Positions 1 to 13,308 of a stretch of DNA of 64,000 nt are shown piece after piece; position 1 is the first letter of the stretch, and each line of letters starts with the position of its first letter. The notes beneath the pieces are model-generated. The model did not search any database. It was given only the letters and a program-made list of their open reading frames with translations, and was not told the DNA's origin. The DNA is from Nautilus pompilius (lineage: Eukaryota > Mollusca > Cephalopoda > Nautilida > Nautilidae), in assembly GCA_018389105.1 (NCBI GenBank), contig JACATO010001703.1:1-64000 (forward strand). The letters are read 5' to 3'. The translations under genes and the position numbers were made by a program.

Positions 1-3000
1 TATAAAGAGTTTTCTCTCATAAGGCTGAACCGTTAAAAAATCAACAACAACAAAGTAAAACATAAGCGAGATATCTTGTCCCCCCCCTGGTAATTAGCTG
101 CCACAAAAGGTATAGTTCTCGACAAGAATCTGGTTATTAATTTCGGTAGGCCTTCTTCGCTGACCTCATCGATTCTTTTCTTCAGGAAGAGAGAAAAAGA
201 GGTGTCATAATTTCGATGAATCACGTGAAAACAGCGGATGTATAACTTATCTGTCGGAAGCAAGAATAATTAACTGCGGGCACCGAATGAGCTAGAGGAT
301 CATCGGATTAAAAGAAAAAGAATGAATAATTAGTCGATGGAGCTTTATTTTTCTGGATTCTTCACGATAAGTTTTGTGCGAAATGTCAGGATAGATTTAT
401 GGCGGTAGGGGGCGGCACTGTATGCTTGTAGATTTGTGTGGAAATCGAAAGCCCACCCACGAGCACTTACACCTACACTGATGTATTCAGGTAGAGGTTT
501 TCCTAAGGTAAGAAAAAAGAAGGCAGAATTAATATATTTCTTGCTTTTTTAAGAGAAGCGGAACTGTGAAGATTAGTTTGATGACACGGGTAGAAGATGA
601 AGTAATGTGGGATACAGTTGACTCTCCAACAAGGGCGGGCTTTCTTGGGCCAGCGCATTTAAAATAAAATACACAGACTGAGACAGTAACTTTCCGGAAT
701 ATATAGCGGTCTTTCGATTGCAAAATTCTAATAGATGCCGTCATAAACGAACCGAGTCAACACCGAGAGCCGCTAATTTGCCAAAGGGAAGATAACCAGC
801 GTGACTGGGGCCGGGTGAGGGCTGCCACCCTTTGATAGTAAATCAGGGCGATTTCCACTCCGTTATTCGCTAGCTCGAGTTAACCAACAACTGCCGTACA
901 GATTCTGCCGTCTGAACGCTGTAATGAGATGAGTTCAAACGTTAGCGACCGGGACCGTCACTAGGTACAGTCTCGAGCAGGGTTTCAAGAGAGATTCCTG
1001 CGGACTCCGTACGGTTCCTCGAACCAAGCAGGGAGTTGACGTAAAAGGTTCGCTACAAAACGGAAACCGGCTCTGCGGACCTGTGCTGTCTCTAGGTAAA
1101 AAAAAAAAAAAACCCACTAGCTCCTCATCAGTTGCTTCAGATTCTGTGTGGAGTGGATGCTACTGGAGTTATTACTAGGGATGTTAGGTGGAGGACAATC
1201 AAGAAAGCAGGAGCGATTTCGCTTCTTCCCACGAATACCGGAACCAAGAGAATCTAAGCCGCCTGATTGCTGCAGTGAAGGATTTTCGATTATTTGATTG
1301 GGTAAAACGCTCGCACGTGTCCGTCGGTGTCTGGAACCGGGATACCAACGACAGTTGTCGCCAGTGGTTAAATACTTTGCAGTGGCAACAACAACAACAA
1401 AAAAAGTCGGGGGTTAAGGGGGGGTACAGTTCAGATAATGTGCTAAACAGCCGTCGGTCGGAGACACTGGGAATTATATCAAGATCTGGAGGTTAACACG
1501 ATGATAGAAACACTGAACGGATCAGGAGCGTGAGATTTAACCCGAACTAAATCGCAGTGGCTGAAACGTGTACGGCGGGTGTGACTTGACACTCTGTCCC
1601 CCCATCTTCCAGTCAAGGTCATCGCCTCCACGAGCGGATTACCATCCTCTTTCCCGCCCACCCTGCTCTTTGCTGGAGGATAAAATTACAGCAAAGAGGC
1701 TGGAAACAAAGGGGACAAATCCCAGTCCCAGTTAGAGTTCAGCTGTTCCTCCTCTGGTTACACGAAATGCAGCGCCGTTTTCGCAGCCTAAATGGCCTTT
1801 GACGGACTCTCGCCCGACCAGAGGTTTCTTAGAGGAGGTTAAAGAATTGAACACGGCGATGCTCGGTCGACCCGTGTCGTTTTTGGGGGGCCCCTTTTCC
1901 AGATTTAGGAGAGGGCCTTTTACGAAATCCGACGCCGACAGAACGTTTTTTTTTGGTCGGCAGGTTTGCAATATAACCGCTAGTCTTTGATTAATTCGTG
2001 TGATGCCGCTTCGAGTCCCACCACCACCTCCTCCGTCATTAGTTAGCTTATACAGATATTCCGTTTCTCCCTAATAGCTAGCAGTACAGCACCGGCGATA
2101 TCAGAAATAGCAGGAACGGCACTACCAAAAAGAAAAGAAAGAAAAACACAACAATAGCCGACACGAAGGCTGATGCGGTCTTCGGATCTCCGGTAACGCG
2201 GATTCTTTGGGAGTTCGCCAGTCCGGATGTCGATCGGCCCAGCAATACTTTCCACTTTTCAGTTTTGGATATTTTTTTTTTTTTTTTAACTGGATAACCC
2301 GATGCCTCCGTAAGTTAGAGAGTTGGACGGGGGAAAAGTCAGCGTAAAGCTGGTAACCAACAGATCGCCAGTCCAACAGCAGTCGGTAGTAAGAACACCG
2401 ACCGCAAATAAAAATCAACTCAGAATCTGAGCGTCGAGAACAACCCATCATGGTAACGATGACGACGGCTAGTCTCTGGAGCGTCCTCTTTGTCAACCGG
2501 TTCAGTTACTAGAACGGCGGCGGAAAAATGTCAGAGTAGTTCTTTCGTAAAAGTCGGGCGGGCTTCAGGAATAGGTTCGAGAATCTCAAAAAGTCGACAC
2601 CTGCACAATGCAGTGGTGACCGGGAAAATTCCTTCTTTTGGTATTTTTCCTGTTTACCTGTAATTATGTCCGTGACCAATGCAATTTTGACTTATTTTTA
2701 TTTATCATCTGGTTGACAAATATTCTTTAGCCCGGGCAACATTGCAAGGTGCGCGATTATTGAAGTTTGCCGGTGCTTTAAATAGTATTCTGGGCCATTC
2801 TCACCTCGTGTAAAGCGGCATCATTTTATCTAAACTAATATAATTATAAGTTTATTAGTATAAACCAGAGATCTATGGTCTTCTTAATGATGCGCACGGT
2901 CGGACTTTTATGGATCCTATAATAAAACGGCTTAGGTGATTTCAGATAATTTGTCTGCAGGCTTATAACAACAGGCACCCGTGGAATGAGACAAACTCGA

Positions 3001-3174
3001 TAAAAAAAGGAAATATGTCTTTACCACAGTGAAAACTTTATAAGATTCCTATATATATACACGTACATACTTTAATTAATGGCGTTTTTACATCCACGAT
3101 ATACAAACTTCTCTGGACGAAGCTTTTCGCTGAGAGAGAAACGTTTGCAAGTGGACTGAACTCTCGGCGGCGCT
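1..3174. other. Gene-free stretch, nothing recognised
   Basis: I see no exon, RNA gene or transposon protein that I recognise. Open frames are short and have no familiar domain. There are short homopolymer runs, for example A-runs near 1,098 and T-runs near 2,272. Confidence 0.5.
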
Positions 3175-3748
3175 GACGCTATAAGCGTTGGCAGTCCTGG
3201 GCCGGGATTATCAACCCGGCTTCTCCATAACAACGCTATAAACGTTGGCAGTCCTGGGCCGGGATTATCAACCCGGCTTCTCCATAACAACGCTATAAAC
3301 GTTGGCAGTCCTGGACCGGGATTATCAACCCGGCTTCCCCATAACAACGCTATAAACGTTGGCAGTCCTGGGCCGGGATTATCAACCCGGCTTCTCCATA
3401 ACAACGCTATAAACGTTGGCAGTCCTGGGCCGGGATTATCAACCCGGCTTCCCCATAACAACGCTAGTAAACGTGGCAGTCCTGGGCCGGGATTATCAAA
3501 CCGGCTTCCCCTAACAACGCTATAAACGTTGGCAGTCCTGGGCCGGGATTATCAACCCGGCTTCCCCATAACAACGCTATAAACGTTGGCAGTCCTGGGC
3601 CGGGATTATCAACCCGGCTTCTCCATAACAACGCTATAAACGTTGGCAGTCCTGGGCCGGGATTATCAACCCGGCTTCTCCATAACAACGCTATAAACGT
3701 TGGCAGTCCTGGGCCGGGATTATCAACCCGGCTTCTCCATAACAACGC
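3175..3748. repeat. 57-bp minisatellite, ten head-to-tail copies
   Basis: Ten copies of a 57-bp unit, nearly identical apart from copy 6, which has small indels. Each unit holds a 6-bp inverted repeat, GCCGGG / CCCGGC, around an 8-nt spacer. Because 57 is a multiple of three, the minus strand stays open through several copies and reads as a 19-residue repeat containing RSRVDNPGPGLPTF. I take this as a by-product of the unit length, since there is no start context, domain or splice pattern. The low divergence implies recent amplification or homogenisation. Confidence 0.95.
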
Positions 3749-4552
3749 CTCGAAACAAGAAACAGGAACCGACACTTTGCTGAAAGCGTGAACTAAAGCT
3801 GTCAGGGTAGTGAATTCAAAAGATGAAAGATGGTTCCCAGAGTAAATATCATGAATCCACTCCAGCAAGTTTTTTTTGTGTGTGCGTGTTTGTTTTCCGG
3901 GTCTGACATGCGATAGATGATAGTTTACGAAAGGGAGGAAAGTTGCGCTTAATAGTCTGCAGTGATGTTTGGTAACGCTTTCCTCGTCTACTTCACGGGT
4001 ATTCGCTAACCAGAATGGCAAAACAATTAAGCATTGCTTGGCACTTGTCATTAGTAATGGTAAAGTAGTCTAATGTCAGCCAGTCTACGGTTACACCTGT
4101 GCCATCTAGCATCGGTTTTACCTCGTCTTAAAATACAATGGATCTGCTACTAAACTCGCTAACTTTCTTTGGCGTTTATTTTTCTTTTTTTGTATTGTTT
4201 TTTTTTTTTTAGAATTTTCGAAGTAATTTTAACACCTGGCTGAAGTGAATTAATTAAAACTTGTCCGACTTCAGAGTAAACTATGAAAATAAAGAGACAT
4301 TGTTATTACTAACCCAAGTCGGCATCGTTTTAGACGCTTGGAGTAATAACGATGACGTTGGTAATGTTCTAGTGTGAGGCCCAGTTACTGTCTGCTGTGA
4401 TGCCAAATTACTTCTCACGGCAGCCTTTTCTTTGTTCTAAACTACCACACAAAGATTTAACGCTGATCAGTCGTTATGTTACGGTAATTTAGTCTCCTTT
4501 TTGATTACGTTAAGAACCGGTACTGTAAATGGGTTGCAAAATTTTGACAAAA

Positions 4553-4644
4553 AAAAGAAAGAAAGATGACGTCAGTGCAGAGAGAGATGAGAGAGGGGAG
4601 AGAGAGGAGAGAGATGTATATCTATAGAGAGAGATGAGAGAGAG

Positions 4645-4676
<32 letters not shown>

Positions 4677-5002
4677 GATGAGAGAGAGATGTATATATAT
4701 CTATAGAGAGAGGAGAGAGAGCGAGAGGAGATGTATATATATATAGAGAGCGGAGAGACGAGAGAGCGGATGGAGAGAGAGAGAGAGAAGAGAGATAGAG
4801 AGAGAATGTATATATATAGAGAGAGCATGAGGGAGAGAGAGAGATGTATATATATATCTAGAAAGAGAGATGAGAGAGAGAATGATATATATATATATCT
4901 AGAGAGAGATGAGAGAGAGAGATGTATTATATATATGAGAGAGTTCTATAGATATATATATTCGAGAGAGAGAGATGAGAGAGAGAGATGTATATATCTA
5001 TA

Positions 5003-5033
<31 letters not shown>

Positions 5034-5036
5034 AGT
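4553..5036. repeat. (GA)n / TATATA compound microsatellite with a CRE-type start
   Basis: GA tracts are interspersed with short ATGTATATATCTATAGAGAG blocks, giving a rough higher-order pattern of GA-run then TATA-block. The left edge at about 4,566 carries GATGACGTCAGTGCAGAG, the same junction found in the other CRE-bearing GA/CT arrays of this window. Confidence 0.9.
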
Positions 5037-8000
5037 TGAGAGCTGAATATTCATGTCCATTAGAAACATTTTTGAAACAGCTGCCTGGTAAAATCGCACG
5101 TCTAATGTAAAAGAGCCAAGGGCCAACAATCGCTAATCTGAACGGTTTGTTCCGAAAAGAGGGGTCGGGACAGTAGGTAGCTAATCGTACAAATGTAATC
5201 TCGAAGCTGCTCTTGAAATTTTCATTTGCTTTAGTTGGGAAAGCTGTGAGGTAAGTGGTGTGATTCTGCTGTATGGAGGACACTACTGACAGCATGTGAG
5301 ACGGCTGCCCTTAATAACGTTTTCATAAAGCAACTGAAATATCACTTTCTAAATAGTTAAAATAATTAGTTATTTTGTCTGCATTTGCTTAATTCTTCTA
5401 TAAGTCTTTGTCTTGGAGGTATTCCTAACCCACCGCAAACTTCAGTAAATGGACCCTACGGTATGCAAGACTATAGTTTTACGCTAAATCGCTCGGTAAC
5501 ACACACAAAAGTTTTTAAACGCCTTAGCAGGAATTTATAAAGTTTTTAAGACATTAAAAATTCTTTAATGCAGTATTTTGGATCCTGCCTGCAAGAGTAT
5601 TTTAAAAAAATTGGTGTTTCATATGCTTCAGGTTAGCTGAAATGTTGGTTTCCTCATGCTTGCGATTAGGGACCCAATCAATCTCCTTCATCTCGTGATT
5701 CAAACCTGTAAAGGAAGTAATGCTCCTACATCCGGGTTACAACAAACGGCTAAGCGAATCTTTTAACGTATATGGCTTTACTGATAAATATTCATCAGAA
5801 TAAGTTAATCTTACACCTTGCATTCAAACATTTTGAGGATTATATGCAGATATTTACCACTTTTATTTCTCAAGACCAATGACATCGATGGGCTACATTT
5901 CTGTTTTGCAACATTGTGCCCCTTAGCACAACCTGTACTGTTGATTATCGAGGTAAATGGCATTAAGCAATGTATCTGGATTAAAGGGATAGATATTATT
6001 ACAATAATAATAATAAATCTATTGGTATCTCATTATTTATTACAAATATATACATAATAACAATATGGTTAGTGTACAACTACTTAATATTCCCGTGGCT
6101 CTGTTCTCCTGTATTCTAGAATAGTCTGATTTGTGCTTTCCAATAATACGATGACATTTTTACAAACCGAAACTTTTCTGATGGATTTTTAAATGTTCGA
6201 ATGTTCTAGCCCCTCGTTCTCCCCTTTTTAAAAAATGAATGATAGAAATGTCCGCATTACGTCACCTTGACCAACTGTTCCCCACCTAAACACCTGAAAC
6301 AACTTTGCAGATAATTCGGAGAAAGTAAAATAAGTCTTTGATATTTTCCGGCCGTGTATCACGAAATATACCACGTCAGAGAAGGCATGGGAGAAGAGGT
6401 GGCTTTGCGTGCTTGGTAAAGCTCCGGCAGGTCTGGCAGTACCGCGATGCTCGCATTCAAAAAGGTAATAGAGAAAAGAAAAAAAAAGACAAGGACAGCG
6501 ATAAATAACGGAAAGAAAACAAAAAAAGTAGACTTTTATGAGATTCCTTTACCCGCCAGAGGAAATCGTTTGAACAAAGTGCCTTTCTGACAGGTGTTTG
6601 GAGAAAAGCGATCCGGATATATTAATGGAAGTCGCCCTTTCTTTCCCCCCGCTTCTTTTTTTTCCTCGATTACGCATCTAGATGAAAAATGGTCAGACGG
6701 TAATACGATTCGAAAGTTGATTTATGGAGAATAACACGGATGTCTGCCTGATTCTGTGAATGCCCGGTGCAGTTTCACTTTACATACCCAAATTAAAGTT
6801 CCGATTCTTCGAGTGAGAATGAACACATAATTTGCAGGCATACACAGAAATTCTAAACGCTTGACGGTGATTTTAAAAAAAAGGGTTTACAATTAAACGC
6901 ATGGCAAGGAAACCAATGATAATAATGGCTTCACTCTGTGTGGCTCTAGTCATGACCTGACTATTCCGAAGGAAAGGCCATTAGAACATTTGTTTCCCAA
7001 TCGGTTCTCTGAATAGCTCTTTTAGTCTGTGCCTTAGTTTTGAAATTCGGATTTAATATAAAAAGAAAAAAAAAGAATTCCTTGCTTCACACTTTCTTTT
7101 CAAATTGGATCAACCCTTATGTTCTTAGCTTCAGTTGGGAAATTCTATTTTAGGTGTAAATCGACTCAGATTTGTAAAAATTTACTGCCGACTGCTCATA
7201 ACTGGACAATGTAACGCAATACGTGATATCTTCTCCTGCAGCTTCGTGAAAACCGACATTTAAAGATAAATCTGAAATCTTATAATTCAGATGTTCGCAG
7301 TTCTTTGATGTTTGGAATTTCTGATTAATTTTTTTTTAAGATAATCTTAGTTCATCCAGTTAATCTCGCTCTGTCTGCTTGTGGGCGAAACAGGGATCCA
7401 ATTACTTCCTTTAAGTCAAGGATTACTAGTCATTCACTTTGCTGGACCGAGCATCCAAGTTAAAACTATTATCAGATTCGAAACATTTATTAAATCTTAT
7501 TGGCAATTGCATTAGAAAATTTTTTCCGGCGCTTTAATCACAACCTGGATAAAGGTACTTTCGAAGAATTTTCCCTGACTTCTTTACGATAGCCTTTTGG
7601 TTGCAAAGAAGAAGCCCACCTGATTGCTTCTGGCGAATCCACGAAGCACATATCAGAACAGCCACAAGAAGCAAGATGAGAAAAACGACAGAAGGCATCT
7701 TACGAATAGGTGACAAACGTTAATTTCCCTTCAGTAAAATTAGTCGTTGCCATTAGTCTTCTGACCGGACCGTGCTACGTAATGGTAAAGAAATGTTTAT
7801 AAATAACGAGAAAATTTTAAATAACGCTAAAAAATAAATGTTAATTGCTATGGTGACAAGTCTTGATGGCAGTAAATATGACTGGAGGATTCCTTGTAAT
7901 ATTCAAATGAATTCGACTTTATTTTCGTCAAACTTGGACTAGTCTACACAAATCTGCTATAAACTCGATTTGCACGAATTTTATTCGCCGAATTATCATA

Positions 8001-9889
8001 AAACGGTAAAAATATCAGTCTACATATTGATGCATTTTGACGGTTTTATAATTTTGAAGGTGTAAAATTTAATTGCATAAATGTGGGAGAAAGAGGAAAA
8101 CAAGTTAACGTTACAGTTATTTATTTTAAATTTAAACAAGTGAACAGAATACGAGCTTCAGAAGAACCAAAACTCGATTTTTAATTAAATGTTCTTTCCT
8201 CTTCGAGTGCCACTTTTAGCTATGCGTGAAATTACCTCTTCAGCTCCGAAAAACTATGGGATGTAATGATTATTTTTTGGATGCGTGGTTTCTTCTAAAG
8301 TGATGAACAGCAAATGGATTTGCATATCGACTTAAGACAATAAACCAGTGGCAATAAATAGCAGCAGCAACAGTCTGTTGACTGACAAATCTTTTCAATT
8401 ATAATCTCGAATCCAGAGATCTGACAAGCGAGGAAGTTATTAGAGGGGTCGATGAGGGACTTTTCTGATTCTATTTTCTCGAGGTCCGTAAACACCACCT
8501 GGTATTATCGCTGACATGAGATGGGGGGTGGGGTGAACACACTGGAGGGTTTCCTCGTACTGTTAGGTAAATATTGGAAGTGGTGATGAGGTGCTGCGCG
8601 GAGGCCTGGAGATTTATTAGACATTTGTTCTGGGAGAAGAACATTGGCAAGAGCGTCATCTGAATGACGAGGAAATCGAACTAGCGGGGGCGGGGCTACT
8701 GGCAGAACCGGTGTACACGACTTTCTGTCACCCTGGCAAAATTATCCACACACAAAAGGACGAAGTTGGGGTCTGACACTATGCTCTCTACACTGTAGGA
8801 AAAACATCTTCCAAACCGCTTTTAACGATCACCGCGGAACAGCATCAGAGTTGTCGACGATCATCGTCAAGACATTAGATCTGCGTAAGTCCCTTAATTA
8901 GCCATTAATGGCAAAACGAATTACGGTAATTTTAGTTAGCAGGGTGAAACTTCAGCTGGTAATTATTTTGTACAATCTTGGATTCGCCGGCTGTTCACCA
9001 GAGTAGACCTCCTAACATCATCACAATGAGATCGGACAGCTCCGAACCGGTCTGTATTCCGACCAATCCGCGGGCGAAGATTCGAGAGGAATCACTACTT
9101 CTCGGATGCTTTCTCGGACGAGGTATCGGCCATCTAGTAGCGAGAAATAAAGATACACGAACGAGCATGGCGAATGGGTACGAACTATCATTCGTAACAT
9201 CTATCGGCCGTAAAATAATAAAAAACAACAAAGAAAAACCGTCCCTCTGCATTCGTTTATCGCTACACAGTTTTCGAAAGTATTCTTAGATTAAATTCTA
9301 AAGAGACGACGTTTCGGTAAAACCTTCTTCAGGATTATTCACTTTTTCTTGGCATTTCTTGCTTTTCGTCCATATCAGTCCCAACTTTCCTGTTGTGTGT
9401 GTGTGTGTTTTTTATACTTAAAGAATTCAGCGACATGGGATCTTTGGTATTCTTGTTTAAGGTCCGAATTTTTGTTTATTCGCGCCAAAAATATCAATTT
9501 TCGAAAATGAAGAATTTCAAGGGTTGTATTTTGCCGTCGTAAGGATAACTGTTATGGCAACAGGACAAGATATACAGACGAAATTCTAAAAAAAAGGTAA
9601 TCTTCTAAAGTGAACGAGCGCTTAAGGAAAATCAGGGCCACGCACCTTTGCATATTTTGCTGAATGCAGTTTCTACGTTAACCGAGAGACTAAGAGATTT
9701 TGCGACCTATGTTTGAAGGAGTCGGTGCGCGCGCGAAACTCATCAAGCTTTATCAAGTCGCTAATACCGGCTGAACAACCCCATACTTTTACAACGGCAC
9801 TATCATAATTAATTGAAGAGCCACTTCCTTTTACTTTTTCCAGCTTTTCTTCTTACATTAGAACTAATTATCTAAAAACCTTCACATCC
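5037..9889. other. Gene-free, moderately AT-rich DNA
   Basis: No exon or transposon protein recognised. Open frames at 5,818-6,057, 8,978-9,289 and elsewhere show no known motif. A CTGAAGAAGGTT...CGAAACGTCG-type motif lies on the minus strand at about 9,305-9,335. It looks like a retroelement end, but too little is visible to name one. Confidence 0.45.
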
Positions 9890-10149
9890 AACCACTTAGC
9901 TTCTTGACGACTTCTCTTGGGTAGAATGGTATTCAGTAAGATTGACTTGAAAAGTAAATGCTCTGGTGTTTTCCTTTTCTCTGTTAGATTTATTTCACGT
10001 TTCATGCTGCTCTTCTTTATTCTCTTTGTTCTCGAGTATCAGGTATCCAAATTCCAATCTTTAAATGGCTGTTTGGTTAGCTCCTCAAAGATTATCGTTG
10101 ACATTATTGCTCGGGGGTTAAGCGATTTTTTTCCAAGCTGACAATTATA

Positions 10150-10548
10150 TTGACTTGACGAATGCTTTTATTCCAGTGTGTGATAGGATCTACTGAAAGT
10201 AAATACCGCGATCTTTTGACAACATCTTTAGGGATTCATTCATATCTTTAGTTGCATCATCCATTACAGGTAGATGCTCTTTAAGACGATCGATTGCATT
10301 TATGCTGCCGATGAGAATCCATATGCTAACTTTTTTTTTTATTTTCCCCTTCGTTAAATGAGTTCCAACTCTCCCAGGGTCCCTTAGAGGTTTGCCCTTA
10401 CGTTTGACCAGCTATCGGGGTTTCTTTGGTGGTGTTCTGTTGTTATGCTGATACTGTTCACTATAACAATGCCTGTACCCCTAATAGAATCTTTCGATCT
10501 GCTTCCATCTCTGTAGACTTTCGTAGCGTTTTGGAGGATTTTCGCTAT
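10150..10548 (-). pseudogene. LINE RNase H domain relic
   Basis: The minus strand at 10,548-10,490 reads IAKILQNATKVYRDGSRSKD then GTGIVIV. This is the first beta strand and DGS motif of type I RNase H ('IYTDGSK...GAGxxI'), with the Asp of the catalytic set visible at about 10,507-10,509. Further on, about 10,180-10,154 reads SHTGI, corresponding to the late 'HxGIxGNExAD' motif. Several stops and frame changes interrupt the region, so it cannot be functional. A cellular RNase H is less likely because of the flanking RT tail and C-terminal LINE motif. Confidence 0.55.
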
Positions 10549-10904
10549 CCCACCCCCCCCCCTTTTTAGAGCCTCAGCTGCTGTAAAAGTTCAGAGTTGT
10601 CGGTCTTTTTATTAGCTGGCGGAGGCAGCGCTGAACTGAAGAAAGCATTCGAGCGCTATTCTGCGAGAGACAAGAGAAGAAGCAAAATGTAATTATTCTA
10701 CCCTGTAGCTATCGGTACCCGCTGTTTCTGGCATAATAGAGAAATGTAGGTCTTTCCTGTCTTTGAACATAAGAGAGTCCTGCGGCTTTCTGGTCAGCTT
10801 CTGATGTCGTCTTTCCCCAGTCAAGTCACCTTTTAATGTTACACACTCTAAGAGCCCCTTAGCTGCTGCTCCCTTAATCGATCCAACTTTTCCGAATCAT
10901 CTGC

Positions 10905-11019
10905 TGGTGGTAGAGATTAAGATGCTGACTGTTACAGAGAAAGTCTGTTCAGCAGTTAATTGTCCATTTGTCAAGAAAGCGTTCGCTATACGCCTCTGAA
11001 CCAGCGACACATCTTCTAG
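10905..11019 (-). pseudogene. LINE reverse transcriptase C-terminal fragment
   Basis: The minus strand reads LEDVSLVQRRIANAFLTNGQ and continues through LTAEQTFSV. It matches in style the 'VQRRIALRVTRAYRTVSTEAL' block that follows the thumb of I/R1/Jockey-type reverse transcriptases. About 350 bp separate it from the RNase H fragment, as expected in the family. This is a relic, because the frame does not continue into a catalytic domain. Confidence 0.5.
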
Positions 11020-11120
11020 TCTCCTGGTTTTCTATTTCTTCCTTGGCCCTTTAAATTTGTAGTTGAGCCAGTTGACTTCATTTCGTAAATTGCTGTTAAC
11101 TTACCACAATGTGTAACGCT

Positions 11121-13095
11121 AACACCCAATCATCTTCCGGCGGGGATAACCGGCTCTGAAAGGATGATAATGAATGATAGCCCCCTTTTTTTTCATGTAG
11201 AGTTTTATTTTTAGGCGTTTAGGCGTCATCAATAAGGTCCATTTACATTTATACAGAAACGCATCACCTTAGCTGTAAGAAATTCTATCGGTGAACTCGA
11301 TAGCTTCAAACCTTCAGTATGAACTGACTTTAACACTCATAAAAATAACTTCCTGGGTGCGTGATCACAAGGAAGGTTTGATAACAACGGCAGAATTAAA
11401 GGTTGATATATATATTGTTATACACGGTTTACCGGTTTTGTTTTTGTTGTTGTTTTATGCTTAGATAATACATTTTCGTCAACGATAAGTTGCCGGAAAA
11501 GAAGATAAAAGAGTTTGTACATTGGGCTCAATTTAGAACGTAAGATAACCGTGTGTGTGTTGTGTGGTGTGTGTGTGAATACTTGTAAATAAACCACTGT
11601 CTTACTAATGAATAACGCCACACGTCGTCGTTCGTCTCCGAGTTTGGTTCCAGCGAACGAAGATGGATGGTGAGGTCCCTTTGGTGTTGTTTCAGCTTTT
11701 GCGCTTAAGTGTTTCGTTCTCCTACTCTTGAAGGAAGAGTTCTGAGCTTAAATGCTTTCCTTTTTCACTGTTTATCCGACTTTTCCCCTTGACACTTTCG
11801 TTGCTTTTCTTGATTTTTCTCGATCTCTTTTCTTTCTTTCTCCTTTTGACGTAAAGCTCCATCATTGATCCTTTCCTCCCATCCGCACAGACAACGACAT
11901 TCCACCAACTTCCGGCGGCAACTGATGGTTGACGCGAGAGACCCGGCTTCTCCACGGTTTTCTCCGCCTCCTCCTCGGATGTTGGCGTCGAGAACAGGGT
12001 AAATCTAATATCGCGGTACATCTTCCAGTGAAGGTTACTGCTACACCGGGAGCAAGCGTATTGCATCCGTATCTCCTGAAGCAATTCGTAAATTTAACTG
12101 CGTTATTGTGCAGTGATTCTAAAAACCACGGTAACACAGCTGTAAACTCACCTCATCGCACGCACAACTGTAACATTACACCAGAAGTAAATATGTCTTT
12201 CACGGCTTTTCCTTCCACACTTACACACACACAAGTAGAAAGGGAAAGATCCTGAAAGGAATCTTCGCGTCTTGGCGCGAATCCCTTCCCAAAGTCACAT
12301 TGCAATACCGGGAAATAGCGCCGCCTTGTGAACGACGCACCTGCACGGCGGTGAGAGACGACCAGGTGAGCGGCAGGCATATCCGAACTTTCTGCACTGC
12401 GAAGTAAGGCTACCATCTGCCTCGTCGGCTATTCGAGATGATGCCAGTTGACTTCCTCTGGACTTTATCTTGACTTATTCAAGGGCAAAAGTACTATCTT
12501 TATGCGCTATGTGGTACTTACATCTCGGAAATTCTTTTTTTTTTATGTCAATCATTAGAAATTAATTACAGATGAACTTTTACCTGGCGGCTGACCCGTC
12601 AGATCTACCTGCAAGTCGCGTACCTACAAATGAAATCTGTTTTTTTTCCCCTCCGCTTCAGGCTTTTCGAGGTTTTCGCCGCAATGCAGAAGAAAACCGA
12701 AAGACTGCACTGACGATGGCGCCAGCTGTCGAATTTTCCTCTATTCGTCTTTCGCGTAGCTCAGCGCTCTCGGTTACTGAGAGGCTCCGACTGATACTGG
12801 TCTTCGGGGGATTCTTTAGCTACTTATTTCTGCATGAAAAATCCCACGACTGAAAACCCTCATTATCAGACCGACGACTATTAGGATACAAGTGATGTCT
12901 TGGGCACCAGACTGTAAATGTATTATTCCTGCTTCATGAATAATTCAGAGGGTGCATCTACTGCGGAGAGCGTTTTACTTACCCGACAGGTTCCGTTGAG
13001 GGTGACTTTATCAATAATATTATTTAGAGGGGCCCCCCACATTACACAGCAGCAGGCAGCTAGACGAATCGTGTAGGCACGGCGCCCACGAGACC
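11121..13095. other. Gene-free stretch with a locally CpG-rich part
   Basis: No exon recognised. From about 11,620 to 12,850 CpG dinucleotides are more frequent than in the neighbours, and several overlapping open frames lie on both strands (11,722-12,084, 11,862-12,137, 12,153-12,416, 12,572-12,853). None shows a domain, signal peptide or convincing splice pair, so they are probably chance frames of GC-richer DNA. Confidence 0.4.
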
Positions 13096-13244
13096 AGAGA
13101 GAGAGAGAGAGATATGACGTCAGTACAGAGAGAGAGATGACGTCAATGCAGAGAGAGGGAGAGATGGAGAGAGAGAGATGGAGAGAGAGAGAGATGAGAT
13201 GGAGAGATGGAGAGAGAGAGGGAGAGATGGGGAGAGAGAGAGGA

Positions 13245-13308
<64 letters not shown>

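Larger units (their letters stand above)
9890..11120 (-). mobile_element. Decayed I/R1-type LINE, 3' part
   Basis: Read on the minus strand from about 11,100 down, three landmarks of the second ORF of an I/R1-like non-LTR retrotransposon appear in the right order: the tail of the reverse transcriptase (about 11,019-10,905), an RNase H domain (about 10,548-10,150) and a C-terminal block with TPEHLLF (about 9,972-9,949), resembling the 'TxEHxLFxC' motif after RNase H in these LINEs. Stops and frame changes lie between and within them. The catalytic RT palm is not visible, so the copy is 5'-truncated or decayed beyond recognition. The family assignment rests on having RNase H plus this C-terminal motif and not on a search. 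Confidence 0.6.

Noticed and set aside
3072-4051. Two long minus-strand frames with a 19-residue repeat
   Set aside because: They are the 57-bp minisatellite read in frame. The unit length divisible by three explains the open frame, and copy 6 breaks it.
4622-5003. Arg/Glu-rich and Leu/Ser-rich frames in GA/CT tracts (also at 13.1-13.4, 33.1-33.5, 36.2-36.6 and 58.3-58.6 kb)
   Set aside because: Products of dinucleotide repeats, which are open in most frames. No start context or domain.
9297-9345. CTGAAGAAG...CGAAACGTCG-type motif (similar ones near 37,021-37,042 and 45,160-45,200)
   Set aside because: Reminiscent of ends of Penelope-like or related retroelements, but no coding part or repeat boundary is visible and the motif is short.
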